Below, piece by piece: positions 1 to 9,595 of a stretch of 64,000 nucleotides of DNA. The first letter of the stretch is position 1. Every line of letters begins with the position of its first letter. Under the pieces are notes generated by a model that worked only from the letters and a program-made list of their open reading frames with translations, searched no databases and was not told where the DNA came from. Position numbers and translations under genes: made by a program. The stretch comes from G041228335 sp964580905 (lineage in GTDB: Bacteria > Pseudomonadota > Alphaproteobacteria > Puniceispirillales > UBA1172): contig CAZOLR010000003.1 of assembly GCA_964580905.1 (NCBI GenBank), forward strand, positions 1 to 64,000, in the 5' to 3' direction.

Positions 1-116
1 TCGCAACGGAAACCCGGGAAGAGCTGTATTACGACAAGGAAAAACTGCTGGCCAACGGCGACAGATGGGAAGTCGAAATAGCCCGGAATCTTGCGTCTGA
101 CGCACGGTACCGGTGA
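1..116 (+). CDS. nuoI: NADH-quinone oxidoreductase subunit I, C-terminal end (partial)
   Basis: Only the last 38 codons are in the window, open from the left edge to a TGA at 114-116. The tail contains the stretch REELYYDKEKLLANGDRWE, typical of the C-terminus of NuoI, the peripheral-arm subunit of complex I that carries two [4Fe-4S] clusters. The cluster-binding cysteines lie upstream of the window. It is followed 11 bases later by nuoJ, as in the standard nuo operon. Identity is secure from the tail plus the neighbouring genes, but the intactness of the rest cannot be judged. Confidence 0.9.
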   Translation, partial: ATETREELYYDKEKLLANGDRWEVEIARNLASDARYR

Positions 117-127
117 GGAGCGGAGAC

Positions 128-763
128 ATGATAACAAGCCTGTTTTTCTATCTCTTTGCCGCAATGACGGTGGCCTCCGGTTTGATGGTCATCACCGCGC
201 GGAATCCGGTGCATGCGGTGTTGTTCCTGATCTTCTCTTTCTTTAACGCGGCGGGATTGTTCATCCTCATGGGCGCGGAATTTCTCGCCATGCTGCTCGT
301 TGTCGTCTATGTCGGCGCGGTGGCAGTGCTGTTCCTTTTCGTCGTGATGATGCTGGATATCAATTTTGATGATATGCGCGAAGGGTTTCGCCGCCATCTT
401 CCGTTGGGATTGATCATCGGGTTTATCCTGATGGTTGAACTTGTTCTGATTTTTGCGGTGCCGGAAACCTCCGTAGGCGTTGCCGATAGTTTCTCATCCC
501 GCAGCAACACGGCCCAGATAGGTGATGTGCTGTACACCGATTATATTTTCCTCTTTCAGCTGGCGGGAATTATCCTGCTCGTTGCGATGATCGGTGCCAT
601 CACCCTGACCATGCGTCACCGCGAAGGGGTCAAACGGCAGTCCATTGCCCTGCAAAACGCACGACGCCGTGATGAGACGGTGGAGATTGTTTCTGTTGAA
701 AGTCATGTTGCCCCGCAGGAGATTGCCGCGGAAGTCAACGCAGATCAGAAGGTGCTTCGATAA
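128..763 (+). CDS. nuoJ: NADH-quinone oxidoreductase subunit J
   Basis: A membrane-arm subunit of complex I, 211 residues with about five hydrophobic segments, including the strongly conserved region around VVVYVGAVAVLFLFVVMML, whose pi-bulge helix belongs to the quinone-linked proton pathway. The start is set at the ATG at 128 because GAGGAG at 115-120 sits at good distance and the protein then begins MITSLFFYLF as expected for the family. A GTG at 113 overlapping nuoI would only add five residues. The stop TAA shares one base with the ATG of nuoK, indicating translational coupling. Confidence 0.97.
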   Translation: MITSLFFYLFAAMTVASGLMVITARNPVHAVLFLIFSFFNAAGLFILMGAEFLAMLLVVVYVGAVAVLFLFVVMMLDINFDDMREGFRRHLPLGLIIGFILMVELVLIFAVPETSVGVADSFSSRSNTAQIGDVLYTDYIFLFQLAGIILLVAMIGAITLTMRHREGVKRQSIALQNARRRDETVEIVSVESHVAPQEIAAEVNADQKVLR

Positions 764-1074
764 TGGGTGCAATAACGCTTTTTCACTATCTGACCGTGGC
801 GGCTATTCTGTTCACGCTGGGTGCGGTCGGTATATTTCTCAACCGGAAGAATGTCATCACCATCCTGATGTGCGTGGAGCTGATGCTTCTTGCCGTGAAT
901 ATCAATCTGGTGGCGTTTTCCACCCATAACGGAGACCTGACAGGGCAGATCTTCGCCATGCTCATTCTCACTGTAGCCGCCGCCGAAGCTGCCATCGGCC
1001 TGGCCATTCTTGTTGTCTACTTCCGTAACCGCGGCAGCATCGCGGTCGAAGATATCAATATGATGAAGGGATAG
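763..1074 (+). CDS. nuoK: NADH-quinone oxidoreductase subunit K
   Basis: A small three-helix membrane subunit of complex I (103 residues, the usual length), related to MrpC-type antiporter subunits. The two buried glutamates of the family are visible in VELMLLAVN (second helix) and in AAAEAAIGLAI (third helix). They carry protons between the quinone site and the antiporter-like subunits. It starts on the last base of the nuoJ stop (TAATG) and ends six bases before nuoL. Confidence 0.97.
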   Translation: MGAITLFHYLTVAAILFTLGAVGIFLNRKNVITILMCVELMLLAVNINLVAFSTHNGDLTGQIFAMLILTVAAAEAAIGLAILVVYFRNRGSIAVEDINMMKG

Positions 1075-1080
1075 GCGATC

Positions 1081-3012
1081 ATGATCACGGCGATTGTCTT
1101 TCTGCCTCTGCTTGGTGCGATCGGCGCAGGTATATTCTCGCTTCTTAAAAACGATGCGGGCGGCTATGCCGTGACGATATCGGCCATGGTTCTTTCGATG
1201 ATCCTAGGTTGGGTTGCCTTCCTTGGGCATATATCCTCAGGCGCTGATACCACCGTCGTGCTTGCGAACTGGATGTCATCCGGCGGATTTCATGTTGACT
1301 GGGCGCTTCGTTATGATGCGCTGACGGCGGTGATGGTGATTGTCGTTACCACCGTGTCCACCATGGTTCATATCTATTCCGTCGGCTATATGTCCCATGA
1401 CAACGCCAAGCCGCGGTTTATGGCGTATCTCAGCCTCTTTACCTTTGCCATGCTGATGCTGGTGACTGCGGACAATCTTGTCCAGATGTTCTTTGGCTGG
1501 GAAGGGGTGGGGGTTGCGTCTTACCTGCTCATCGGGTTCTGGTACCACCGCCCGTCGGCCCATGAAGCGGCGATGAAGGCATTTGTCGTCAACCGGGTTG
1601 GCGATTTTGGTTTTGCGCTGGGTATCTTCGGGGTCTTCGCGCTGGCAGGTTCCGTTGAGCTTGACGCCATTTTCAGCCTTGCCCCGACGCTTGCAGATGC
1701 CCGGATGCCTTTCCTTTTCTGGGAGCTTCCCGCGCTTGAAGTTCTCGGCATGTTGCTGTTTATCGGCGCGATGGGGAAATCAGCCCAGCTTGGTCTGCAT
1801 ACCTGGCTGCCTGATGCGATGGAAGGCCCGACGCCTGTCTCTGCCCTCATTCACGCGGCGACTATGGTGACCGCAGGGGTGTTTATGGTATGCCGGCTGT
1901 CGCCGATGCTCGAATATGCTCCGTTCACGCTTGATTTCATCACCGTTGTGGGTGCGCTGACAGCTATTTTCGCGGCAACCATCGGCTTTACCCAGTTCGA
2001 TATCAAACGGGTGATCGCCTATTCCACCTGCTCACAGCTTGGCTATATGTTTTTTGCGGCGGGTGTTTCCGCCTATCCGGCGGCCATGTTCCATCTGACA
2101 ACCCATGCTTTTTTCAAAGCACTTCTGTTTCTCGGGGCAGGGTCTGTTATCCATGCGCTTTCGGATGAGCAGGACATGCGCCGGATGGGGGGCGTATGGC
2201 GGAAAATTCCGGTGACTTATGTCATGATGTGGATCGGCTCGCTTGCGCTGGCGGGCTTCCCGTTCTTTGCCGGGTATTATTCCAAGGATATGATCCTCGA
2301 AGCTGCCTGGGGCCAGCACGCGTCCACCGGTCAGTTTGCCTATGTGCTGGGGATACTCGCCGCGTTTCTGACGGCATTCTATTCCTGGCGGCTTCTTTTC
2401 ATGACCTTCCATGGCAAGCCGAGAGCATCCGCCGAAGTCATGAGCCATGTTCATGAAAGCCCGGCGGTGATGACGATACCTCTTTTTGTTCTGGCCATCG
2501 GGGCGATATTCTCCGGTTTTCTTTTCTATGACCTTTTTGTCGGCCATCACTGGAAAGAGTTCTGGGGGGATGCGATTTTCATTCTGCCTCAGCACGAGGC
2601 AATGGAAGCGGCGCATCATGTGCCTTCCATCATCAAGCTGATGCCGCTTATCGTCGGTGTCGGCGGGGTTGCGCTTGCGTTCATCATGTATGTGGCGATA
2701 CCGTCTCTTCCCGGCCGTGTGGCTGGCGCATTCCGGCCGCTGCATCAGCTCTTTTTCAACAAATGGTACGTGGACGAGCTTTACGATGCCATGCTGGTGC
2801 GTCCGGCGGTAAGGCTCGGACGTCTTCTCTGGACCAGGGGGGATCAGCGGACCATCGATGCTTTTGGTCCGGATGGGGTCAGCGGCATGGTGGGGCGGCT
2901 TTCCGCCGTGTCCAGCCGGTTGCAGACAGGATATGTTTTTCATTATGCATTTGCGATGCTGATCGGGGTTGTGGTCCTGATCCTCTGGTATACGCGGACA
3001 TTCGGGGGCTGA
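1081..3012 (+). CDS. nuoL: NADH-quinone oxidoreductase subunit L
   Basis: The largest antiporter-like subunit of complex I: 643 residues, many transmembrane helices, and a C-terminal extension matching the long lateral helix that braces the membrane arm. The core proton-antiporter motifs are present, for example FFGWEGVGVASYLLIGFWY near the first functional half and the lysine/histidine-bearing segments LHTWLPDAMEGPTPVSALIH and FKALLFLGAGSVIH. It translocates protons coupled to NADH oxidation. It sits six bases after nuoK and one base before nuoM within the continuous nuo operon. Length and motif order are normal. Confidence 0.98.
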   Translation: MITAIVFLPLLGAIGAGIFSLLKNDAGGYAVTISAMVLSMILGWVAFLGHISSGADTTVVLANWMSSGGFHVDWALRYDALTAVMVIVVTTVSTMVHIYSVGYMSHDNAKPRFMAYLSLFTFAMLMLVTADNLVQMFFGWEGVGVASYLLIGFWYHRPSAHEAAMKAFVVNRVGDFGFALGIFGVFALAGSVELDAIFSLAPTLADARMPFLFWELPALEVLGMLLFIGAMGKSAQLGLHTWLPDAMEGPTPVSALIHAATMVTAGVFMVCRLSPMLEYAPFTLDFITVVGALTAIFAATIGFTQFDIKRVIAYSTCSQLGYMFFAAGVSAYPAAMFHLTTHAFFKALLFLGAGSVIHALSDEQDMRRMGGVWRKIPVTYVMMWIGSLALAGFPFFAGYYSKDMILEAAWGQHASTGQFAYVLGILAAFLTAFYSWRLLFMTFHGKPRASAEVMSHVHESPAVMTIPLFVLAIGAIFSGFLFYDLFVGHHWKEFWGDAIFILPQHEAMEAAHHVPSIIKLMPLIVGVGGVALAFIMYVAIPSLPGRVAGAFRPLHQLFFNKWYVDELYDAMLVRPAVRLGRLLWTRGDQRTIDAFGPDGVSGMVGRLSAVSSRLQTGYVFHYAFAMLIGVVVLILWYTRTFGG

Positions 3013-3013
3013 G

Positions 3014-4525
3014 ATGGATTCGAGCTGGCCAATTCTTACGGTTCTGACTTTTCTGCCCATGTTCGGGGTGGTTTTCCTGCTTCTTATCCGGGGAGATGAA
3101 GCGGTGGTGATGCAAAACTCCCGCAATGTGGCGTTGTGGGTGTCGGGGTTCACTTTCCTTGTTTCCCTGTTTGCCTTGCTTCAGTTTGATGCAAGCCTTG
3201 CAGGATATCAGCTCGAGGATCGAGGAGAGTGGCTGGCCCGTGACGGGATCAGTTACCATATGGGCGTTGACGGTATATCGATGCCGTTTGTTGTGCTGAC
3301 AACGTTTCTGACCCCGCTTGCCATTCTCGCCTCCTTCAAGGCCATCACCCACCGGGTGCGTGAATACATGATCGGGTTTCTTGTGCTGGAAACGCTGATG
3401 ATCGGGACATTCTGTGCCCTTGATCTGGTGATGTTCTATCTCTTCTTTGAAGCCGTGCTGATCCCGATGTTCCTGATTATCGGCATCTGGGGAGGCAAGC
3501 GCCGGGTTTACGCATCGTTCAAGTTTTTTCTCTATACCCTGGCCGGATCGGTGCTGATGCTGGTGGCCATCCTTTTCATGGCAAATCAGGCGGGAACAAC
3601 CGATATCCCTGCATTGCAGAAGTTTGCCTTTGATCCGGATGTTCAGTTCTGGCTTTTCCTCGCCTTCTTTGCCTCTTTTGCTGTCAAAGTTCCGATGTGG
3701 CCGGTGCATACATGGCTTCCTGATGCCCATGTCGAGGCACCAACCGCAGGTTCAATGATCCTGGCCGGTATTCTGCTGAAAATGGGCGGTTACGGTTTTC
3801 TTCGTTTCTCCCTGCCCATGTTCCCGGACGCTTCCCTTTATTTCGCGCCGATGATTTTTGCCCTTTCAGTGGTCGCGGTGATCTACACATCTCTCGTGGC
3901 GCTTGCCCAGAGCGACATGAAAAAGATGATCGCATATTCATCCGTCGCGCATATGGGTTTTGTGACCGTGGGTATCTTCACCATGACCGAACAGGGGATC
4001 GCCGGAGCCATGTTCCAGATGATCAGCCATGGTCTTGTTTCGGCGGCGCTGTTCTTCGCGGTCGGCGTTGTGTATGACCGGCTGCATACCCGTGAGATTG
4101 ACGCCTATGGCGGAGTTGCGGACAGCATGCCGAGATATGCTGTCTTCTTCATGCTGATGATGCTGGCCTCGGTGGGCCTGCCCGGAACAAGCGGCTTCGT
4201 CGGTGAATTTCTAGTACTTGTCGGTGCGTGGCAGACCAGCACGTTCCTTGCCTTCCTGACAGCGACAGGCCTTGTGCTCGGCGCAACCTATATGCTCTGG
4301 CTGTATCGCCGGGTGGTCTTTGGCCGTGCCGAAAAGGAAGAAGTCCTGAGCATGAGCCCCCTTGAGCGACGCGAGATCATCATTTTCCTGCCTCTCGCCA
4401 TTCTTGTCTTGTGGTATGGAGTGTTTCCCGGCTCACTCCTTGATCTGATGCAACCGTCGATACTTGCGGTGATGGATCAGGTCAGTCTCTATGCGGATGC
4501 CACGCTCCTGCCGGGAGGTGAATAA
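3014..4525 (+). CDS. nuoM: NADH-quinone oxidoreductase subunit M
   Basis: A 503-residue antiporter-like membrane subunit of complex I, homologous to NuoL and NuoN. The characteristic segments VPMWPVHTWLPDAHVEAPTA, with the nearby key lysine region, and DMKKMIAYSSVAHMGF are intact, as is the early glutamate in FFEAVLIPMFLIIGIWGG. It pumps protons within the membrane arm. The spacing to nuoL is one base, and its TAA overlaps the ATG of nuoN by one base, so the group is probably translated as a coupled unit. Confidence 0.98.
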   Translation: MDSSWPILTVLTFLPMFGVVFLLLIRGDEAVVMQNSRNVALWVSGFTFLVSLFALLQFDASLAGYQLEDRGEWLARDGISYHMGVDGISMPFVVLTTFLTPLAILASFKAITHRVREYMIGFLVLETLMIGTFCALDLVMFYLFFEAVLIPMFLIIGIWGGKRRVYASFKFFLYTLAGSVLMLVAILFMANQAGTTDIPALQKFAFDPDVQFWLFLAFFASFAVKVPMWPVHTWLPDAHVEAPTAGSMILAGILLKMGGYGFLRFSLPMFPDASLYFAPMIFALSVVAVIYTSLVALAQSDMKKMIAYSSVAHMGFVTVGIFTMTEQGIAGAMFQMISHGLVSAALFFAVGVVYDRLHTREIDAYGGVADSMPRYAVFFMLMMLASVGLPGTSGFVGEFLVLVGAWQTSTFLAFLTATGLVLGATYMLWLYRRVVFGRAEKEEVLSMSPLERREIIIFLPLAILVLWYGVFPGSLLDLMQPSILAVMDQVSLYADATLLPGGE

Positions 4526-5973
4526 TGTCCATGATCACGTATTTCCCCGCCATTTCTGAAATTTTTCTGGCTGCGATTGCCATCCTGCTTGTCCTTGTTG
4601 CCGCGTTTGGCACGGACGAAAGCCGCACATCGCAGGTGATGCGCAGGCTTGGTCTGGTGACACTTCTTGCCACGGCTGTTTTAACGCTGTCCTACGGGAG
4701 GGACCCGGCCGTTGCGTTTGGCGGGATGTTCCTGACAACACCATTTGCCGTTTTCATGAAGATGATTGTGCTTCTTGGCGCGGCCATAGTGTTGCTGCTT
4801 TCCAAGCCAAGCCTTAAGGCCGACAAGATCAACAAACCTGAATTCACCATGCTCGTGCTTCTTTCGGTGCTGGGCATGATGGTGCTGATTTCATCGAACG
4901 ATCTGATGGTTCTTTACATGGGGATTGAATTGCAATCCCTGCCGCTTTACGTGATTGCCGCGATGCAGAGGGATTCGCTCCGTTCATCCGAAGCGGGGCT
5001 CAAATATTTCCTGCTTGGTGCTTTGTCTTCAGGCCTGCTTTTGTATGGTATCTCGCTGATATACGGGTTTACGGGGGCAACAAACTACGTTGATATCGCC
5101 AATGCGCTCTCACTTTCGGTGTCATCCGGCGCCGTCATCGGCATCATCTTTGTCATAGCCGGTACCGCATTCAAGATTTCTGCGGCCCCATTCCATATGT
5201 GGACACCGGATGTGTATGAAGGCTCGCCGACCATCGTAACCGCCTTTTTTGCGATTGTTCCCAAGGTCGCGGCCATGGCCCTGTTCCTGAGGGTTACCTA
5301 CGGGATGCTGGCCCCTGTTCCGGAAACCTGGCAGCAGGTTGTCGCCATCATCGCTGTCTTGTCGATGGTCATCGGTGCGCTGTCGGCCATCATGCAGAAA
5401 GACCTGAAACGACTGATGGCGTATTCATCGATTGCCCATATGGGGTATGCGCTGGTTGGCATGTCGGCGGCTAATACAGGAGCTGTCGGTGCGGTGATGA
5501 TTTACATGCTGATCTACGTGATCTCATCCATCGGGGTTTTTGCAATAATACTAAATCTGACGAGAGAAGGTGAAGCGGTCCATCGGATCAGCGATCTCAA
5601 GGGCTATTCGCGCACGCATCCGATGCATGCCGCCTGTCTGCTTGTCTTCATGTTTTCCATGGCAGGCATACCGCCGCTTGGCGGGTTTTTCGGCAAGTGG
5701 TTCACGTTCATGGCGGCGGTAGATGCCGGTTTGGTCGTGCTTGCGGTTATCGGTGTTCTGTCATCGGTGATTGGTGCGTTCTATTATATTCGCATCGTCA
5801 AGGTCATGTATGTTGACGACGTTGATATCGCCCTTGATCCGTCGGCGAGCAAGATCAACACCATGATCATGGGGATTTCGGCCCTGATACTGGTTTTGTT
5901 TGTGTTCGGGTTGAACCCGATACGTGAGATGATCTTATCAACGGTGCCGTATATCACGCTCATCGCAGGTTGA
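4525..5973 (+). CDS. nuoN: NADH-quinone oxidoreductase subunit N
   Basis: The third antiporter-like membrane subunit of complex I, 482 residues of normal length. Family motifs include LYMGIELQSLPLYVIAA with its buried glutamate, FKISAAPFHMWTPDVYEGSP, and DLKRLMAYSSIAHMGYAL. It is the last nuo gene of the operon. The ATG overlaps the nuoM stop by one base, and birA follows one base after its stop, so downstream biosynthetic genes are probably co-transcribed with complex I. Confidence 0.98.
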   Translation: MSMITYFPAISEIFLAAIAILLVLVAAFGTDESRTSQVMRRLGLVTLLATAVLTLSYGRDPAVAFGGMFLTTPFAVFMKMIVLLGAAIVLLLSKPSLKADKINKPEFTMLVLLSVLGMMVLISSNDLMVLYMGIELQSLPLYVIAAMQRDSLRSSEAGLKYFLLGALSSGLLLYGISLIYGFTGATNYVDIANALSLSVSSGAVIGIIFVIAGTAFKISAAPFHMWTPDVYEGSPTIVTAFFAIVPKVAAMALFLRVTYGMLAPVPETWQQVVAIIAVLSMVIGALSAIMQKDLKRLMAYSSIAHMGYALVGMSAANTGAVGAVMIYMLIYVISSIGVFAIILNLTREGEAVHRISDLKGYSRTHPMHAACLLVFMFSMAGIPPLGGFFGKWFTFMAAVDAGLVVLAVIGVLSSVIGAFYYIRIVKVMYVDDVDIALDPSASKINTMIMGISALILVLFVFGLNPIREMILSTVPYITLIAG

Positions 5974-5974
5974 T

Positions 5975-6715
5975 GTGCTGAACAGATTATTCATTACCTA
6001 TCAGCATCAGGTCACAAGCACTTCTGATCTGGCAAAAGAGGCGGTGGCAGAGGGAAAGCCTGCCGGGACGGCATTTCGCGCCGGGCTCCAGACAAAGGGG
6101 AGAGGCCGGCATGGCCGGTCCTGGGTGTCGCCGGAAGGAAACCTCTATGTATCCGTTATTTTCTACCCCGGGGTTGCGGAATCGCGGTGGGCGGAATTAT
6201 CACTAATCGCCGGTCTGGCTCTTGTTGATGCGGTCCGTCTGTTGCGGGCGGATGAGGATATCACGCTGAAATGGCCGAATGATTTGCTTGTCCGCGGCAG
6301 GAAATGTGCCGGGATACTGCTGGAACGTGAAGGCAGGGCAATCATTGTCGGCTGCGGGGTTAACCTCAATGAAGCCCCTGCCGAAACCGACGGCTGGATC
6401 CCGGGCTCGCTCAACCGTGATGTATCAGGCCCGCCTGTCAGCGATGAGATGCTTATGGCAGGTTTTGAGAAGACACTGATCTCGCGCTATAATTCGTGGG
6501 AGAAAGACGGGTTTGAACAGCACCGGCTTGACTGGATGGCCGCGGCCGCGCATATCGGGGCTACACTGGTTGTTGATATGGGACAGGGCCGGGTCATAAA
6601 CGGGGTTTTTGAAAGTCTTGGTAATGGTGGTGCGCTGATGCTGCGTTCGAAGGATGGCGATATCCATGAAATTCAGGCTGGTGATGTCATCAGCGCCCGA
6701 CTTGAAGAGAGATAG
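5975..6715 (+). CDS. birA: Biotin--[acetyl-CoA-carboxylase] ligase
   Basis: This enzyme activates biotin as biotinyl-AMP and attaches it to the lysine of biotin carboxyl carrier domains. At 246 residues it has the catalytic and C-terminal domains but no N-terminal winged helix, so it is the monofunctional, non-repressor type. Visible motifs are the biotin/AMP loop GRGRHGRSWVSPEGNLYVSV, KWPNDLLV with the catalytic lysine, and KCAGILLE. The start is a GTG one base after nuoN, and no in-frame ATG fits the family N-terminus. A birA gene directly after nuoN and before coaX/rnj is a common alphaproteobacterial arrangement. Confidence 0.95.
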   Translation: MLNRLFITYQHQVTSTSDLAKEAVAEGKPAGTAFRAGLQTKGRGRHGRSWVSPEGNLYVSVIFYPGVAESRWAELSLIAGLALVDAVRLLRADEDITLKWPNDLLVRGRKCAGILLEREGRAIIVGCGVNLNEAPAETDGWIPGSLNRDVSGPPVSDEMLMAGFEKTLISRYNSWEKDGFEQHRLDWMAAAAHIGATLVVDMGQGRVINGVFESLGNGGALMLRSKDGDIHEIQAGDVISARLEER

Positions 6716-6716
6716 G

Positions 6717-7499
6717 ATGCTTCTTGTAATTGATTGCGGTAATACCAACACCGTCTTTGGCATATACAATGACGGGGGCAAGGTTCAGCACTGGCGGATG
6801 ACCACAATACCGGGGCAGACCGCAGATGATATGGCGGTTTGGCTTTCCCACCACATGCAGCGGGCAGGGCTGAGCCTTGAGCAGATTGACGGCGTTGTTG
6901 TCTCAAGCGTGGTACCTCAGCTCCTGCCCTCATTCCGCCAGCTGGCAGCAGAACATCTGGGCCGTGAAGCTTTTGTAATAACAGCGGATAATACGGACCA
7001 TGGCATTGATATCCGCATCCCCAATCCGGCCCAGGCCGGTGCGGACCGCATCGCCAATACCGCCGGCGCAAGAGCATACGGACTGCCGGCCATGGTGATT
7101 GATTTCGGCACCGCAACCACTTTTGACCTCATTGATGCCGACGGTGCCTATATCGGCGGTGCCATTGCGCCGGGCGTCAATCTTTCCATCAACGCATTGT
7201 ATCAGGCCGCGGCAAGATTGCCGCTGATTGATCCGTCGTCCTGGAAACCGGATATGCCGGTGTTGGGAAACAATACGATCGATGCCATGAATTCCGGGCT
7301 TTACCATGGTTATGTCAGTCTCGTTGAAGGAATGATCACCAGGCTGAAGGCGTCTTTCGGCGCTGACATGACGGTGATAGCGACAGGCGGCCTTGCAAAT
7401 ATATTCAGTATTTCCATCGCAGGGGTTGATCATCATGATCCGGACCTTACTCTCAATGGTATGGTTGCGATCTATACCAGCATCAGGAAAAAATCATGA
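6717..7499 (+). CDS. coaX: Type III pantothenate kinase
   Basis: This kinase catalyses the first step of coenzyme A synthesis, phosphorylating pantothenate. The ATG at 6717, one base after birA, gives MLLVIDCGNTNTVFGIY, the ASKHA-fold phosphate-1 motif of the family. In-frame codons further upstream lie inside birA and are not needed. Further motifs are SSVVPQL, the substrate loop AQAGADRIANTAGA, and the phosphate-2 segment VIDFGTATTFDLI followed by GGAIAPGV. The length of 260 residues is normal. The stop overlaps the start of rnj by four bases (ATGA). Confidence 0.96.
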   Translation: MLLVIDCGNTNTVFGIYNDGGKVQHWRMTTIPGQTADDMAVWLSHHMQRAGLSLEQIDGVVVSSVVPQLLPSFRQLAAEHLGREAFVITADNTDHGIDIRIPNPAQAGADRIANTAGARAYGLPAMVIDFGTATTFDLIDADGAYIGGAIAPGVNLSINALYQAAARLPLIDPSSWKPDMPVLGNNTIDAMNSGLYHGYVSLVEGMITRLKASFGADMTVIATGGLANIFSISIAGVDHHDPDLTLNGMVAIYTSIRKKS

Positions 7500-9190
7500 C
7501 ACAGTCCCGATCATGGAAACATGATGATCTTTTGTTTGTGCCGCTGGGGGGATCAGGGGAGATCGGCATGAATGCCAACCTCTTTCACCACGATGATCAG
7601 TGGCTGATGGTTGATCTTGGGATAAGCTTTCCTGATGAGACCATGCCGGGTATCGATGTTGTCCTGCCTGATCTTTCCTTTATCGAACAGCGGCGTGACA
7701 AACTCGCCGGGCTTGTCATCACCCACGGACATGAGGACCATCTGGGCGCGATCCCCTATCTGTGGGAGCGGCTCAAATGTCCGATCTATGGTACGCCTTT
7801 CACCCTTGCGCTTGTTCGGGGGAAGCTCAATGAGCGACTGCCGGATGCAAAGGTGAAGCTGATTTCACTGCCCTTCAACACGCCGGTTCCGGTCGGCAGT
7901 TTTGATGTTGAGATGATATCTCTTACCCATTCCATTCCTGATCCGGCCGGGCTTGTTCTTCGTGCAGGCGGGCAGACCATCTTCCATACCGGCGACTGGA
8001 AATTCGATGAAGACCCGATAATCGGCCCGACATCGGACAAGGATGCGCTCAAGCGTCTTGGGGAAACCGGCGTCGATATCCTGATCGGCGACAGCACCAA
8101 TGCGATGGTGGACGGAAGAACAGGTAGTGAGGCGGATGCCAGAAAAGGGCTTGTTGAGACCATCAGCGGATTGAAAGGCCGTGTTGCTGTCACCTGTTTT
8201 GCATCGAACGTTGCCCGGGTTGATTCGCTTGTCCGCATCGCCGGCGAGACAGGCCGGAGCCCTATGTTGGTGGGCAGGGCACTTCATCGCATTACCGAGG
8301 CCGCCAAATCCTGCGGCTATCTTCAGGACTGGCCTGATCTTGTCCGTGAAGATGATTTCGAGCTTATTCCCAAGGAAAACCTGCTGATGATCTGTACGGG
8401 ATCGCAGGGTGAGCCAAGGTCAGCCCTGGCCCGTATTGCATCGGGCAGCCACCATATGGTCCGGCTTGAAAAGGGAGATGCAGTTCTGTTTTCCTCCCGT
8501 GAAATTCCCGGCAATGAGCCTGCCATATCGCGGGTTCAGGATAATCTGATCCGGCGCGGGGTGCAGGTGATCACCGATGATGATGCGCCTATTCATGTTT
8601 CTGGTCATCCCGGGCGTGACGACATGGCAGAGATGTATCAGCTGATCCGGCCGCGTGTTGCGATACCGGTGCATGGCACGGCGCGCCATCTTAAAGCCCA
8701 TGCCGTGCTGGCCCAATCCTGTCAGGTCAGCAAAACCATTATTCCGGATAATGGAGATGTCATTGCGCTTGACGGCGATGAAAGCCGTGTGATCAGCAAG
8801 GCTGATACAGGGCTTCTGACCTATGAGGCGGGGGAAGTGATTGCGCTGGACAGCTCGACCTTGCGTGACCGCCGCCGTATGCTCTGGAATGGTAATGTTT
8901 CTGCGTCCATCGTGCTCAGCCTTACGGGTGAACTCTGTCTTGCGCCAAGCATTACCCAGAACGGGCTCAATGATGGCCACCGGGCTGATGACTATATTGC
9001 GGAAGGGTCCTTACGTGTTGAAGATGCCCTGCTGGCCATGAACAGCAGAGACCGTTTTGACGATGACACCGTTTCGGACAGGGTTTCACAGGTCTTGCGC
9101 GGGCTCGCCAAATCCATGTTTCAACGCCGCCCTGCGGTTCAGGTCCATGTCATGCGCGTGGATGCGCCGGGAGTAATAACGGGGGAATAA
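7496..9190 (+). CDS. rnj: Ribonuclease J
   Basis: A metallo-beta-lactamase/beta-CASP nuclease with both 5'-3' exonuclease and endonuclease activity on RNA, acting in mRNA decay and rRNA maturation. The zinc site THGHEDHLGAIPYL lies at about residues 78-91, with the second histidine in LTHSIPD and the aspartate in FHTGDWKFD. The beta-CASP region carries HVSGHPGRDDM and VPVHGTARHL, and a C-terminal domain follows. At 564 residues it matches alphaproteobacterial RNase J. The ATG overlaps coaX (ATGA) and the stop abuts the next ATG. Confidence 0.95.
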   Translation: MTQSRSWKHDDLLFVPLGGSGEIGMNANLFHHDDQWLMVDLGISFPDETMPGIDVVLPDLSFIEQRRDKLAGLVITHGHEDHLGAIPYLWERLKCPIYGTPFTLALVRGKLNERLPDAKVKLISLPFNTPVPVGSFDVEMISLTHSIPDPAGLVLRAGGQTIFHTGDWKFDEDPIIGPTSDKDALKRLGETGVDILIGDSTNAMVDGRTGSEADARKGLVETISGLKGRVAVTCFASNVARVDSLVRIAGETGRSPMLVGRALHRITEAAKSCGYLQDWPDLVREDDFELIPKENLLMICTGSQGEPRSALARIASGSHHMVRLEKGDAVLFSSREIPGNEPAISRVQDNLIRRGVQVITDDDAPIHVSGHPGRDDMAEMYQLIRPRVAIPVHGTARHLKAHAVLAQSCQVSKTIIPDNGDVIALDGDESRVISKADTGLLTYEAGEVIALDSSTLRDRRRMLWNGNVSASIVLSLTGELCLAPSITQNGLNDGHRADDYIAEGSLRVEDALLAMNSRDRFDDDTVSDRVSQVLRGLAKSMFQRRPAVQVHVMRVDAPGVITGE

Positions 9191-9595
9191 ATGATAGGAA
9201 GACTGAATCACATCGCCCTGGTTGTTCCGGATCTGGACGCGGCGGCAGCGAACTGGAAAAAAGCACTGGGGGCTGATGTGTCCCGGCCGCAGGCTTTGCC
9301 TGAACATGGTGTGACCGTGGTTTTCATTGATACCGGCAACAGCAAGATTGAGTTGCTTGAACCGATGGGGGATGACAGCCCTATTGCGCGGTTCCTTGAC
9401 CGGAGCGCTGATGGCGGCATGCATCATCTCTGTTTTGAGGTCGATGATATTATCGAAGCCCGCGACCGGCTGATTTCAGAAGGGGGCCGGGTGCTCGGAT
9501 CAGGAGAGCCTGCAACAGGCGCTCATGGCAAACCTGTTCTTTTCCTGCATCCCAAGGATTTCAACGGCACGTTGATCGAGTTGGAGCAGGCCTGA
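9191..9595 (+). CDS. mce: Methylmalonyl-CoA epimerase
   Basis: A VOC-fold enzyme interconverting (2S)- and (2R)-methylmalonyl-CoA in the propionyl-CoA to succinyl-CoA route. At 134 residues it is a normal single-domain member with two beta-alpha-beta-beta-beta units. Expected metal ligands are visible: histidine in LNHIALVV near the N-terminus, glutamate in KIELLEPMG, histidine in GGMHHLCFEVDD, and glutamate in LIELEQA at the C-terminus. It starts immediately after rnj and shares its last base with the next ATG. The mutase and propionyl-CoA carboxylase are not in this window. Confidence 0.92.
   Translation: MIGRLNHIALVVPDLDAAAANWKKALGADVSRPQALPEHGVTVVFIDTGNSKIELLEPMGDDSPIARFLDRSADGGMHHLCFEVDDIIEARDRLISEGGRVLGSGEPATGAHGKPVLFLHPKDFNGTLIELEQA

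Noticed and set aside
2032..3153. A 373-codon open frame on the minus strand opposite nuoL
   Set aside because: It lies wholly against nuoL and the start of nuoM, which are unmistakable. Its product is rich in H, R and P with no domain pattern, as expected from an antisense reading of a membrane gene.
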